Below are positions 7,607 to 16,214 of a stretch of DNA of 28,212 nt, piece after piece (position 1 is the stretch's first letter; every line of letters starts with the position of its first letter). The translations under genes were made by a program, and so were the position numbers. Origin of the DNA: Sphingomonadaceae bacterium (GTDB lineage: Bacteria; Pseudomonadota; Alphaproteobacteria; Sphingomonadales; Sphingomonadaceae). The notes beneath the pieces are model-generated. The model was not told where the DNA came from. It saw nothing but the letters and a program-made list of their open reading frames with translations, and did no database searches. The stretch lies in NCBI GenBank assembly GCA_947451875.1, contig CANGBE010000004.1, positions 1-28,212 of the forward strand, in the 5' to 3' direction.

Positions 7607-9093
7607 ACTGACGCCAGCGCCCGATCCCAAGCCGCGATGCGAGCTGCGCGGGTGGCCTCGTTCATTGCGGGCAGGAACTCCTGCTTTGAACCCCGCATCG
7701 CCTTGGCCGCATCCGCCAGACCACCGAAGAGCCCCGCCCCGACGCCAGCCAGCATGGCTGCACCCAGTGCTGTCGTTTCGACCATATCGGGCCGCTCGAC
7801 GGGCAGTGCGAGCATGTCGGCCATATCCTGCGCCATCCAGTCATTGGCGCTCATCCCGCCATCGATCCTGAGCTTGCGCCAGCCTGCGCCATCCGCGGCA
7901 AAGGCAGTGGCAAGATCTCGCGTCTGCGCCGCCATAGCTTCAAGCGCAGCGCGGGCGATATGCGCGCGGCCTGCGGCGAATGTGAGCCCTGAGATAGTCC
8001 CCCGCGCCTCAGGCCGCCAATGCGGTGCTCCAAGCCCCGACAGCGCGGGCACGATCACAACGCCAGCCGAATCCTCGACCGACCTCGCCAGTTCCTCAGT
8101 TTCCTCCGCGCTGATCAGCAGACCAAGCCCGTCGCGCAGCCACTTGATCAGGCTCCCGGCGACAAAGACCGAACCTTCGAGCGCATAGGTCCGCTTGCCA
8201 TCAAGCTGGTATAGCACCGTCCCGAGCATCCGGTTCGACGAACGCGGTAGCCGCCCGCCCATATTGGCCAGGACGAAAGCTCCGGTGCCATATGTCGCCT
8301 TGGTCTCTCCGGGCGATAGGCAGCCTTGTCCGATAGTCGCCGCCTGCTGATCGCCGGCAAGGCCGGTGATGGGGATAGATGCGCCAAACAGTTCGGGCAG
8401 GGTTTCGCCAAGCAGCACTGCGCAATCGACAATCTCGCCCAACGCGGTAAGCGGCACGCCAAAAAGATCGCACAGTCCCTGATCCCATTGCGCGCCATCG
8501 AGCGCGAGCAACTGGGTGCGGCTGGCGTTGCTTGCGTCTGACACGTGCAATCCGCCGGTCAGTTTGAACACCAGCCACGATTCGATCGTACCCAATGCCA
8601 GCCGCCCGGCCTCCGCCGCGCCGCGAACTTCCGGCACATTGTCGATCAGCCACCGCGCCTTGGTGGCGGAGAAATAGGGATCAAGCAGCAGGCCGGTCTT
8701 CACCTGAATCTCGCCTTCAAGCCCCCGGGCTTTCAGTTTCTCGCAAGTTTCAGCCGTGCGCCGATCCTGCCATACTAAGGCGCGCGACAGCGGTTCGCCG
8801 GTTACGCGATCCCAGGCGACGACCGTCTCACGCTGATTGGTGATACCAATGCAGGCGATGCGCTCAGTTCCTGCGCTATCTGCCCCGCCAACCTGCGCCA
8901 CGACATCGCGGGCGACAGCGAGAGTCTTATCCCAGATCTCGGCCGCATCATGCTCAACCCAGCCGGGCTCAGGATAGTACTGGGTGATTTCCTCTTGAGA
9001 GACCGCAGCCACTTGGCCCTTCAGGTCAAACACCATCGCGCGGGTTGAGGTGGTGCCTTCATCGAGCACAAGAATTAGGGGTTCGGAAGTCAT
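7603..9093 (-). CDS. glpK: Glycerol kinase GlpK
   Basis: It phosphorylates glycerol to sn-glycerol 3-phosphate in the cytoplasm. At 496 residues it has full FGGY-kinase length. Visible motifs: the N-terminal phosphate loop LDEGTTSTRA (Glu replaces the Gln seen in many GlpK), EHDAAEIW, the glycerol-contacting TNQRETVVAWD, GLAGDQQAATIGQGC with the catalytic Asp, YGTGAFVL, and RIDGGMSANDWMAQ near the C-terminus. No glycerol facilitator (glpF) or glpD lies nearby, so it stands alone. It starts at the ATG at 9093 and is divergent from the MBL-fold gene with a 50-base spacer. Confidence 0.95.
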   Translation of the reverse strand: MTSEPLILVLDEGTTSTRAMVFDLKGQVAAVSQEEITQYYPEPGWVEHDAAEIWDKTLAVARDVVAQVGGADSAGTERIACIGITNQRETVVAWDRVTGEPLSRALVWQDRRTAETCEKLKARGLEGEIQVKTGLLLDPYFSATKARWLIDNVPEVRGAAEAGRLALGTIESWLVFKLTGGLHVSDASNASRTQLLALDGAQWDQGLCDLFGVPLTALGEIVDCAVLLGETLPELFGASIPITGLAGDQQAATIGQGCLSPGETKATYGTGAFVLANMGGRLPRSSNRMLGTVLYQLDGKRTYALEGSVFVAGSLIKWLRDGLGLLISAEETEELARSVEDSAGVVIVPALSGLGAPHWRPEARGTISGLTFAAGRAHIARAALEAMAAQTRDLATAFAADGAGWRKLRIDGGMSANDWMAQDMADMLALPVERPDMVETTALGAAMLAGVGAGLFGGLADAAKAMRGSKQEFLPAMNEATRAARIAAWDRALASV

Positions 9094-9143
9094 CGGCTTT
9101 CAATCTCTCGACACAGTGCTAACGAGACACCATATCGCCAAAC

Positions 9144-10016
9144 ATGGACATGCCAACCCGCCCGTGGCCCACCGGCCTTGCCGAAACACTCGAACCGCTG
9201 GTGCGGCGCGTGCTCGCGCCCAACCCTTCGCCGTTCACCTATACTGGAACAGAAACATATATTGTCGGGGCGGGTCACGAAGTGGCGGTAATCGATCCCG
9301 GGCCGGATGATCCCGAACACCTATCGGCCCTGCTCGCCGCCATCGGCCCTGCCAAGGTGACAGCGATCTGCTGCACCCACACCCATCGCGACCATTCCCC
9401 CGCCGCCGCGCCACTGCGTGCGCTGACTGGCGCGCCAATAATCGGTTGCGATGTGTTGGCGCTCGAAGATGACGGGCCGCGCGCTGATGCATCTTTTGAC
9501 ACAAATTACACTCCTGACCGCGTGCTGCGCGATGGCGAAAGCCTCTCCGGCCCGGACTGGACGCTAACCGCAATCGCCACGCCGGGCCACACCTCAAACC
9601 ACTTGTGCTTTGCACTTGAAGAGAGCGGCGCGCTGTTTACCGGCGACCATGTGATGGGCTGGTCCACCAGCGTCGTCTCACCTCCTGATGGTGACATGAC
9701 AGCCTATATGGCCAGCCTTAACCGGCTCTATCACCGCACTGACCGAGTCTATTACCCGGCGCACGGCGCTCAAGTGGACAAGCCGCAACAACTCGTGCGC
9801 GGTATGATCGGACACCGCCGCCAGCGAGAGCGCCAGATCATAAAATTGCTCGAAGAAGGGCATGGTCGCATCACAGATATGGTGCCACGGATGTACAAGG
9901 GCGTCGATCAACGACTGTGGCCTGCTGCCGGCCGCTCGGTGCTGGCACACCTGATCGACCTTGAGCAGAAAAGCCGAGTGATACGGGTAGGTGAGCGATG
10001 GTCGCTGAGCATCTGA
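9144..10016 (+). CDS. MBL-fold metallo-hydrolase (LACTB2-like)
   Basis: A 290-residue metallo-beta-lactamase-fold protein. The metal-binding motif THTHRDH is at residues 78-84, further ligands are ATPGHTSNH and FTGDHVMGW, and a later His is in YYPAHG. The C-terminal 70 residues (from about 215; RQRERQIIKLLEEGHGRITDM onward) form a winged-helix-like tail typical of the LACTB2-like subgroup, some of which are RNases or thioesterases. The substrate cannot be predicted. The 3' end overlaps the next gene by 19 bases, so the two are probably translated as a unit. Confidence 0.85.
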   Translation: MDMPTRPWPTGLAETLEPLVRRVLAPNPSPFTYTGTETYIVGAGHEVAVIDPGPDDPEHLSALLAAIGPAKVTAICCTHTHRDHSPAAAPLRALTGAPIIGCDVLALEDDGPRADASFDTNYTPDRVLRDGESLSGPDWTLTAIATPGHTSNHLCFALEESGALFTGDHVMGWSTSVVSPPDGDMTAYMASLNRLYHRTDRVYYPAHGAQVDKPQQLVRGMIGHRRQRERQIIKLLEEGHGRITDMVPRMYKGVDQRLWPAAGRSVLAHLIDLEQKSRVIRVGERWSLSI

Positions 10017-10633
10017 CGCCCGACCGCACCCGCCCGCAAGGCGTGTTCTGGCTGGCCTTTGGCGCGCTGTTGGCCTTCGCAGGCCAACAACTGTGGCAAC
10101 GTTATCACGCTGATCCGCTGGGCGATCCGGTGGCGATGAGCCTTGCCGCGGTTGAACGGCATGACCGGCTGACCGTCTTTTCCGCCCAGCTCTCGCCGGT
10201 GGTTTCGGCTGACCAAACGATGCTGATGGGCGCGTTGAAGGTGCATCAGGTGGCGGTTATCCCGGTGCGGGTGGACTATTCGCTCGATCTCACCAAGCTA
10301 GACAAGCGCAGTTTCAGTTGGGAGGCGGGCAAGCACCGCTTGACCGTGACGCTTCCCCCGCTGGATCTCTCCCGCCCCAACCTCGATGAAGGTCATGCTC
10401 AATACCTCCGCGAAGGTATTTGGATCCCTCGTGATGTGCAGGCACAGCTCACCCGTAACAACACCCTGCTCGCCGAAAAGCAGGCTCAAGCAAGTGCCGC
10501 CAGTCCCGTGTTGATAGACCTCGCCCGGGCATCCGCGAGGCAAGCAATGCAGCAAAACCTTGCTGGCCCCTTGCAGGCAGCAGGATATCAAGATGCCGCC
10601 GTTGTGGTGCGGTTTGCTGACGAGAAACTATAA
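9998..10633 (+). CDS. DUF4230 domain protein, membrane anchored
   Basis: A 211-residue protein. An N-terminal hydrophobic segment (about residues 14-30) anchors it, with the bulk probably periplasmic. The segment VAVIPVRVDYSLDLTKLDKRSF followed by LTVTLPPLDLSRPNL is characteristic of DUF4230. The C-terminal half is helical (NNTLLAEKQAQASAASP). The function is unknown. The ATG at 9998 has a GGTGAG site just upstream and lies inside the end of the MBL-fold gene, suggesting coupled translation. Confidence 0.7.
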   Translation: MVAEHLTPDRTRPQGVFWLAFGALLAFAGQQLWQRYHADPLGDPVAMSLAAVERHDRLTVFSAQLSPVVSADQTMLMGALKVHQVAVIPVRVDYSLDLTKLDKRSFSWEAGKHRLTVTLPPLDLSRPNLDEGHAQYLREGIWIPRDVQAQLTRNNTLLAEKQAQASAASPVLIDLARASARQAMQQNLAGPLQAAGYQDAAVVVRFADEKL

Positions 10634-10636
10634 CCC

Positions 10637-10666
10637 TTGCACTTTGTTACAACTGTTAAGTATAAA
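10637..10666 (+). promoter_or_regulatory. Candidate sigma-70-type promoter
   Basis: TTGCAC (10637-10642) and TATAAA (10661-10666) are separated by 18 bases, in an AT-rich patch that stands out from the high-GC surroundings. It precedes the membrane protein gene starting at 10700. A resemblance only. Confidence 0.4.
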
Positions 10667-10699
10667 TACTTGGGAGATGCGATCAGTCAGGGGGCAATC

Positions 10700-11422
10700 A
10701 TGACAATCCAAGCGATGGACTCAGGCAAATACCGCGAGGATCAGGCGTTCTTTACAAAGGTTTCAACCTGTCTCGCGGTGTTCATTGTGTTCGGCTTTGT
10801 CCAGTGGGCTCTGCGCGGCATGGTGGATTATGGCAAGGTGCCGATCTGGGTGCACCTACATGGCCTGCTCATGATGTCATTCCTTGCCCTGTTCGTTGCG
10901 CAGAACCGGCTGGCGGGTAGCGGCAATCTCGCCCTGCATAGCAAACTTGGCTGGATCAGCGCCTATCTGGTCGCAGTGATCGTCGGCGTTGCCTGCTTTA
11001 CCGGCGTGATGGCCGTTAAACTGCACAAGGTGCCGCCGTTCTTCAGCGATGCCTATTTCCTTGCTTTGACACAGGTTGATGCCGTGGTCTTTGGCGGACT
11101 GGTCTATGCGGCGATCACTCGACGCAAGGAAACCGAGTTCCATCGCCGCCTGATGATCGGCGCAGTGATCGTGACTTTGGAACCTGCGCTCGGACGCCTG
11201 CTGCCGATGCCTTTCATGAACGGCATGGGCGAATGGGTGGCTCTGGTGATCCAGCTAGGCGTAGTCACCATCATTGCGCTGCATGATCGCCGCGTGCTCG
11301 GCTACATTCATCCAGCCACAACAACAGCAGGCGCGATTGTCGCCATGAGCCATGTGCTGATCGAACTTTCGGCAAACAACGCCACAGTGCAGGGGATCGC
11401 GGCCTCCATCGCTGGGGGGTGA
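10700..11422 (+). CDS. Multi-pass membrane protein with conserved-looking histidines, function unknown
   Basis: A 240-residue integral membrane protein with about seven hydrophobic segments. His residues sit near helix ends: VHLHGLLMM, LALHSKLGW, VKLHKVPPFF, EFHRRLMIG and ALHDRR. This pattern is reminiscent of DUF2306-like or heme-b-type membrane proteins, but I cannot assign a family with confidence. The ATG at 10700 follows a strong AGGGGGC site; the frame extends upstream to 10637 but without a good site. An AT-rich promoter-like patch lies just upstream. It precedes nadA by 68 bases; no functional link is evident. Confidence 0.75.
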   Translation: MTIQAMDSGKYREDQAFFTKVSTCLAVFIVFGFVQWALRGMVDYGKVPIWVHLHGLLMMSFLALFVAQNRLAGSGNLALHSKLGWISAYLVAVIVGVACFTGVMAVKLHKVPPFFSDAYFLALTQVDAVVFGGLVYAAITRRKETEFHRRLMIGAVIVTLEPALGRLLPMPFMNGMGEWVALVIQLGVVTIIALHDRRVLGYIHPATTTAGAIVAMSHVLIELSANNATVQGIAASIAGG

Positions 11423-11490
11423 TTTTCCCCTTGGGCTGAGCTGCCACAGCGCCTATCTGACCCCCTGCAACCCCACAGGGAAAGTGAGAC

Positions 11491-12480
11491 ATGACCGCGC
11501 AGCCCTTGAACCTAAATGGCCTTGATATTCGTGCTGAGATTGACCGGCTGCGCAAAGAGCGCAACGCGGTGATCCTCGCGCATTACTATCAGGCGCCCGA
11601 GATTCAGGATCTAGCCGACTACATCGGCGATAGCCTTGAGTTGTCCAAAAAGGCCGCTGCATCAGACGCCGATGTCATCGCCTTTTGCGGCGTCAAATTC
11701 ATGGCTGAAACCGCAAAGATCCTCGCGCCCGAGAAGATCGTCATTCTGCCCGACATGAACGCTGGTTGCTCCCTCGAAGACGCATGCCCGCCGGAAAAAT
11801 TCAAGGCCTTCCGCGAGGCGAACCCCGATCACATCGCGCTGACCTATATCAACTGCTCGACCGAGGTGAAGGCGCTGTCAGACGTGATCGTTACCAGTTC
11901 AAGCGCAGAAACCATCCTCGCCCAGATCCCGCCGGACCAGAAGATCATCTTCGGCCCCGACCGTCACCTCGGCGGCTGGCTCAACCGCAAGTTCGGGCGC
12001 GACATGCTGCTGTGGCCGGGGGTCTGCATCGTGCATGAGGCTTTCAGCGAAACCGAGCTGCTCAAACTTCAGGCCCAGCACCCCGGCGCGCCAATCGCCG
12101 CACACCCCGAATGCCCACCGGCGATCATCGAACATGCGGACTACGTTGGCTCGACCAGCGGCATCCTGAACTATGCCAAGGCGATGACGGGGAACACCCT
12201 GATCGTCGCCACCGAGCCGCACATCATCCACCAGATGCAGCTCGCCATGCCAGACAAGACCTTCATCGGCGCGCCCGGAGCCGACGGCAACTGCAACTGC
12301 AACATCTGCCCCTATATGGCTCTGAATACGCTGGAAAAGCTGTATGTGGCGCTGCGCGATCTCAGCCCGCGGATCGAGATCGAGGAAGGTCTGAGACTTC
12401 AGGCGAAGAAGAGCCTTGATGCGATGTTGGCGATGGCGAGTGGAAGCGTTGGCTTGGGTGATTTGGGGCGCAAAGCCTAA
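11491..12480 (+). CDS. nadA: Quinolinate synthase A
   Basis: NadA condenses iminoaspartate with dihydroxyacetone phosphate to make quinolinate in de novo NAD synthesis, using a 4Fe-4S cluster. It has 329 residues. The likely cluster ligands are Cys93 (AGCSLEDAC), Cys179 (WPGVCIVHEAF) and Cys273 (NICPYM), which line up with the three known ligand positions in the E. coli enzyme. The N-terminal AHYYQAPEIQDLADYIGDS is a family hallmark. The start has GGGAAAGTGAG upstream. nadB and nadC are not adjacent. The stop shares CTAA with the convergent EamA gene. Confidence 0.95.
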   Translation: MTAQPLNLNGLDIRAEIDRLRKERNAVILAHYYQAPEIQDLADYIGDSLELSKKAAASDADVIAFCGVKFMAETAKILAPEKIVILPDMNAGCSLEDACPPEKFKAFREANPDHIALTYINCSTEVKALSDVIVTSSSAETILAQIPPDQKIIFGPDRHLGGWLNRKFGRDMLLWPGVCIVHEAFSETELLKLQAQHPGAPIAAHPECPPAIIEHADYVGSTSGILNYAKAMTGNTLIVATEPHIIHQMQLAMPDKTFIGAPGADGNCNCNICPYMALNTLEKLYVALRDLSPRIEIEEGLRLQAKKSLDAMLAMASGSVGLGDLGRKA

Positions 12481-13361
12481 TCCTTCTCCCCACCCCGCGC
12501 GATCGCCAACGCGGCGGCGACCAATGCCATGCCGACGCCGTCCCAAAGGCTCAGCGTCTCGCCGAAGGCCAGCCAGCCGACCAACACGCCGATCACCGGC
12601 TGGCACAGCAGGGCCAGGCCGATGATAAGCGGCGGGAAGTGCTTGAGACACCAAACCAGCATGCCCTGCCCAATCACCTGACTTCCGAGTGCCAGCCCAA
12701 GTACCGGCCACCAGACCTGCGGAAAAACCGGCTCACCGCGCATCAGGGCGATGGCCAGCAAAACCGGGACGCTGGCGAAGCCGGACCATGCCAGCAGAGC
12801 CCATGAGCCCAAACTCTCCCGCGCCTTTTGCAGGGGGATGATATAGAAGGCGTAGCATAGGCCAGCAAACAGGCAGAACAGATCTCCCGCCAATGTGCGC
12901 GCCGAAATCTCCAGACTGCGGCCGAACAGGATGGCCGCACCGGTCGTCGCCGCCAACAGCGCCAACCACTCGGCGCGGTGCGGGCGGCGGCGCAAGGCGA
13001 TCAAGGCCCAGACCATGACGATGATCGAGCCCGAATTGCCGAACAGCGTAGCATTGCCCAGCCGCGTCATGCCGATGCCGATGTGCCAGCTGGCAAGGTC
13101 AGTGCCGAAGAACAGGCCCGCCAGCACCACCGCGATCAGCGACCGCTTCGGGATGCCGGTCAAAGGCTGGCGATTGGCGCGGGCGAGAAAAACGAACAGC
13201 GGCAGCGGCAGGGCGAGCCGCCAGAAGCCCGCCGAGACTGGGCCGCTATCGGCCAGTCTTACCCACCAGGGCCCGAGCGCCAGCGCCACATTAGCTCCGA
13301 GCAGCGCAACCATGTGCCGCCAGTTCCAGTCATAACGGTGAGCAGGCGCAGTTTCGGCCAA
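12477..13361 (-). CDS. EamA/DMT family transporter
   Basis: A 294-residue protein with about ten hydrophobic segments arranged as two EamA repeats, the typical drug/metabolite transporter layout. The second repeat begins near LFCLFAGLCYAFYI, and the C-terminal part has LLCQPVIGVLVGWLAFGE, a typical EamA sequence. The substrate is unknown. The start appears to be TTG at 13361, six bases after the lipoprotein stop, with GAGGG inside the end of that gene as binding site. An ATG at 13313 is the alternative but would trim the N-terminus close to the first helix. Confidence 0.85.
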   Translation of the reverse strand: MAETAPAHRYDWNWRHMVALLGANVALALGPWWVRLADSGPVSAGFWRLALPLPLFVFLARANRQPLTGIPKRSLIAVVLAGLFFGTDLASWHIGIGMTRLGNATLFGNSGSIIVMVWALIALRRRPHRAEWLALLAATTGAAILFGRSLEISARTLAGDLFCLFAGLCYAFYIIPLQKARESLGSWALLAWSGFASVPVLLAIALMRGEPVFPQVWWPVLGLALGSQVIGQGMLVWCLKHFPPLIIGLALLCQPVIGVLVGWLAFGETLSLWDGVGMALVAAALAIARGGEKD

Positions 13362-13367
13362 GCGGAC

Positions 13368-13649
13368 TCAGCCCTCTGGCTTGGCGGCTGGATCAGCCGG
13401 AACATCAGCAGGCGCGGCAGCATCGGGGGCTTCGCTGGCGGTAACACCTAGCGCCTTAGCCACCTTAGGCGCAAGCGGCGGCGCGGAGGTTACCGTATCG
13501 AGCGGCAGCATGGCATCGCTCGCCGATCCGGGCAGGATCTCACCCCCGGCGGAGACCTGCTTGTCGGTCTGCCCCTTGTTGCAGGCGGCCAGCCCAAGAG
13601 TCATGGGTGCGAGCAGCGCGGCGGTGGCAAGATGGCGGGCTTTGATCAT
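13368..13649 (-). CDS. Small putative lipoprotein, function unknown
   Basis: A 93-residue protein with a signal peptide ending in the lipobox LAAC (Cys23), then a mature part rich in Ala, Pro and Asp without a recognisable domain. It is expected to be lipidated and periplasm-facing. The ATG overlaps the lipB stop (ATGA), and the EamA gene follows six bases after its own stop, so the three are very likely cotranscribed. No function can be proposed from sequence. Confidence 0.7.
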   Translation of the reverse strand: MIKARHLATAALLAPMTLGLAACNKGQTDKQVSAGGEILPGSASDAMLPLDTVTSAPPLAPKVAKALGVTASEAPDAAAPADVPADPAAKPEG

Positions 13650-14338
13650 GCGAATGTCTCCGGCGGGCAGGCCTTGTCGAGCTGGTCGAGAAACTCCCCG
13701 GCCCGCGCCAGCAATGCCCGATCCCAGTCCTCGCTGGCAAGCTTCAAGCCGAGCCGCTCAAGGCTGGTTACCCCGGCGTCGCTGATCCCGCAGGGGACAA
13801 TGCCGGTAAAATGCGTGAGATCTGGGGCAAGATTGACCGAAAATCCGTGCATCGTCACCCATTTGCGGATGCGCACGCCAATCGCGCCGATCTTTGCCTC
13901 GGAGCCATCAATATCGCGGGTCCAGATGCCGATCCGTCCTTCCGAGCGCCATGACTGGACGCCGAAATCACCGAGCGTGGCGATTACCCAGCCCTCCAAC
14001 GCATGGACAAACCCGCGCACATCGCGCGCACGCTTGCGCAGGTCGAGCAGCACATAGCCGATCCGTTGCCCCGGCCCGTGATAGGTATAGCGCCCGCCGC
14101 GCCCGGCCTGCACCACCTCGAACCGCGGATCGAGCAGCTCGCCCAAGGCGGCGCTGGTTCCGGCAGTATAAACCGGCGGATGCTCAAGCAGCCACACCAG
14201 TTCCTGCGCCGTTTCGGTCGCGATGCCATCATTGCGCACGTTCATCAGATCGAGCGCATCACGATAGGGCACCGGATCGTAATCGCGGCGCAACTCAATA
14301 TCAGGCAAAGCCAAACGGGGTGGAAGTTCGTCAACCAT
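13646..14338 (-). CDS. lipB: Octanoyltransferase LipB
   Basis: LipB moves octanoyl from octanoyl-ACP to lipoyl domains, the first step of lipoate synthesis. It has 230 residues. It carries the signature GRGGRYTYHGPGQ (residues 79-91), the catalytic Lys149 (SEAKIGAIGVRI) and the acyl-carrying Cys183 (GIVPCGI). lipA is not in the window. It overlaps the following lipoprotein gene by four bases. The ATG at 14338 is 65 bases from the divergent membrane protein gene. Confidence 0.95.
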   Translation of the reverse strand: MVDELPPRLALPDIELRRDYDPVPYRDALDLMNVRNDGIATETAQELVWLLEHPPVYTAGTSAALGELLDPRFEVVQAGRGGRYTYHGPGQRIGYVLLDLRKRARDVRGFVHALEGWVIATLGDFGVQSWRSEGRIGIWTRDIDGSEAKIGAIGVRIRKWVTMHGFSVNLAPDLTHFTGIVPCGISDAGVTSLERLGLKLASEDWDRALLARAGEFLDQLDKACPPETFA

Positions 14339-14403
14339 TCACGCATTGCGTGGCGGGGTTTGTCGTGGTTATCAAGAGCCAAGACGCAAACAGGGAAATG
14401 CCG

Positions 14404-15219
14404 ATGAAATTCGACTCGATGCGGGCCTGGAATGAGGCCGTGACGATGATCAAAACCAATCGCGATGTGCTGGTGGCACTGGGCGGGGTTTTCCTGATGC
14501 TCCCGACCTTGGCCATCATGCTGCTTTTTCCGCCGCCCGATATGCAAGGCGTCAAGGATCCCAAGGCTATCGTGGCATTGTTCGGTGAATGGTTTCAGGC
14601 GCACCCGCTGCCCTTGATCGTCCTCTCACTGATTACCACGATTGGCACGCTTGCCGTGCTCGCCATGCTATCCAGCCGCCATCGCCCGACAGTTGGCGAA
14701 GCGATCAAGATGGGCGCAATAGCTCTGCTGCCGCTGGTTGCCGCGCAACTTTTGATGGGGCTTGGCGTTGGTCTAGCAGGAGGAATCATCATTGCTATCG
14801 CTGCTGCATTCCAAGTGGGCGCGCTGGCCGCAGCGGCCTTCGTTGGTGTCGTTCTCCTAATGCTTTACGCGGTGATGCGAACACTTCTGGTCACCCCGGT
14901 CGTAGTCAACGAACAAACTTATAACCCGGTGAAAGCCCTTGCCCGCGCATGGTCGCTGACCAAGGGCAATTTCTGGCGGCTACTCGGATTCTTCGTTCTG
15001 CTGACCATGGCAACCTATATCGTCAGCGGATTGATCACCAGCTTAGGGCGAATACTTTTCACCCTGATCGCGGGCGCAGAAGGCGGCAAGATTGGCGCTT
15101 CGGTGATTTCCAGCCTTCTTGGCGCGGTCACCAACGTGATCTACCTTGCGGCTCTGGCAGCAACCCACCGCCAACTGGCTGGGCCTGCAGGTGGCGAACT
15201 GAAAGAAACATTTTCCTGA
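14404..15219 (+). CDS. Multi-pass membrane protein, GPDPase-membrane-domain-like (paralogue 1)
   Basis: A 271-residue integral membrane protein with six or so hydrophobic helices and alternating polar loops. Segments NPVKALARAWSLTKGN and TPVVVNEQ resemble the membrane domain found alone or fused to glycerophosphodiester phosphodiesterases. The same landmarks occur in the next gene. The frame is open far upstream (to 13894), but that part is antisense to lipB. The ATG at 14404 has AGGGA about seven bases upstream; an ATG two codons earlier is too close to it. The function is unknown. Confidence 0.75.
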   Translation: MKFDSMRAWNEAVTMIKTNRDVLVALGGVFLMLPTLAIMLLFPPPDMQGVKDPKAIVALFGEWFQAHPLPLIVLSLITTIGTLAVLAMLSSRHRPTVGEAIKMGAIALLPLVAAQLLMGLGVGLAGGIIIAIAAAFQVGALAAAAFVGVVLLMLYAVMRTLLVTPVVVNEQTYNPVKALARAWSLTKGNFWRLLGFFVLLTMATYIVSGLITSLGRILFTLIAGAEGGKIGASVISSLLGAVTNVIYLAALAATHRQLAGPAGGELKETFS

Positions 15220-15280
15220 TCCCTCAGGCACCCGATTTTTGGGCTAATTGTTTGATGGACAAGCGCGATTGATCGCGGCA

Positions 15281-15313
15281 ACCTCTCCCCTCCTGAAATA
15301 AGGGGGGAGAGGT
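15281..15313 (+). promoter_or_regulatory. Stem-loop that includes the ribosome binding site of the next gene
   Basis: ACCTCTCCCC (15281-15290) pairs perfectly with GGGGAGAGGT (15304-15313). The inner CCT/AGG adds three more pairs across one bulged T. The right arm is the Shine-Dalgarno region (AGGGGGGAGAGG) of the gene starting at 15317. A folded stem would hide the site. Confidence 0.6.
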
Positions 15314-15316
15314 CCG

Positions 15317-16180
15317 ATGCAATTCAGCGCTAGCCGTGCGCTTTCTGATGCCTTTGGCACATTCATGCGCAAATTTGGCCCGATGGCTGCCGTCACTATC
15401 ACCTACATCGTCTCAGCAATCGCCGTGTTTGCCGTGTTCGGCGGCAGCCTGATGGCGATGTTCGCCTCGCGTTTGGGACCGCAGGCGTTCAGCGGCACTG
15501 ATGGCGGAAATGCTGCTGCCGCGATGGGCGCGGGAATGATAGGTTCAATTTTCCTGCTCTACCTTGTGTTCTATGCGCTGCAATTCGCGCATCAGGCGGC
15601 CTTGTGTCGGTTGTGTTCAAGCGATCACGATGCCTCGATAGGTGAGGCCATCGGTACCGGCGTGCGCAGCGTGCCAACACTGCTGGGCGTCGCCGTGCTG
15701 ATGATCATCGGCATGTTTGGGGTGATGATCGCTCTCAGCATTGTGATGGGCATTATTGCCATAGCCGGACAATCAGCCGCGATCAGCTTTATTGGCGGTC
15801 TGGCGATGCTGGTTGGCTTTATCTGGCTGGCCGCCCGACTTTGCCCGATCCTGCCAGTGGTAGCAAATGAAGGCGTGCGTAATCCGATCACTGCCATCGG
15901 CCGGGCTTGGCGGATGACCAGCGGCAACGCGGCAACGCTGGCCTTGCTCTTTCTAGCGGTGTTCTTTGGCATGGGGATCATTATCGCGATCGCGTTTTTT
16001 GCGACGATCGGCATTCCTCAACCCGGCAATATTCCAGGCATGGGCTCCATGTTCGCTTTCGGAATACTGATGCTGGTGCTCTCGCTGTCAATCGGGCTCT
16101 ATTTCGTCGCTCTGGTTGCGGCGATCCACAGCCAGCTTTCAAGCACTTCGGCTGAGGCGATCAGTGATACTTTTGCTTGA
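15317..16180 (+). CDS. Multi-pass membrane protein, GPDPase-membrane-domain-like (paralogue 2)
   Basis: A 287-residue integral membrane protein with about six hydrophobic helices. It shares landmarks with the preceding gene: NPITAIGRAWRMTSGN against NPVKALARAWSLTKGN, PVVANEG against PVVVNEQ, and the C-terminal AIHSQLS...AISDTFA against ATHRQLA...LKETFS. The two therefore arose by tandem duplication. The ATG at 15317 has a very strong purine-rich binding site that lies in a stem-loop. The function is unknown. Confidence 0.8.
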   Translation: MQFSASRALSDAFGTFMRKFGPMAAVTITYIVSAIAVFAVFGGSLMAMFASRLGPQAFSGTDGGNAAAAMGAGMIGSIFLLYLVFYALQFAHQAALCRLCSSDHDASIGEAIGTGVRSVPTLLGVAVLMIIGMFGVMIALSIVMGIIAIAGQSAAISFIGGLAMLVGFIWLAARLCPILPVVANEGVRNPITAIGRAWRMTSGNAATLALLFLAVFFGMGIIIAIAFFATIGIPQPGNIPGMGSMFAFGILMLVLSLSIGLYFVALVAAIHSQLSSTSAEAISDTFA

Positions 16181-16192
16181 TAGCAGGGCTAT

Positions 16193-16214
16193 GGCCGGAG
16201 ATCGCTTTCCGGCC
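16193..16214. terminator. Hairpin between convergent genes
   Basis: GGCCGGA (16193-16199) and TCCGGCC (16208-16214) form a 7-bp stem with an 8-base loop, in the short spacer between the paralogue 2 gene and the convergent methyltransferase. On the plus strand TAGTCTTT follows, a weak U-tract. It may stop transcription from both sides. Confidence 0.5.

Noticed and set aside
11413..11430. G-run/C-run hairpin after the 10700 membrane gene as a terminator
   Set aside because: Only four or five pairs across the stop codon and no real U-run; too weak to call.
11899..12711. 270-codon leftward open frame across nadA and the EamA gene
   Set aside because: Antisense to conserved cluster-ligand regions of nadA; the product is low in hydrophobic pattern and unlike any family.
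13894..14403. Upstream extension of the first paralogous membrane protein
   Set aside because: It is antisense to lipB and Arg/Ser-rich; the membrane protein proper starts at 14404 with a good ribosome site.
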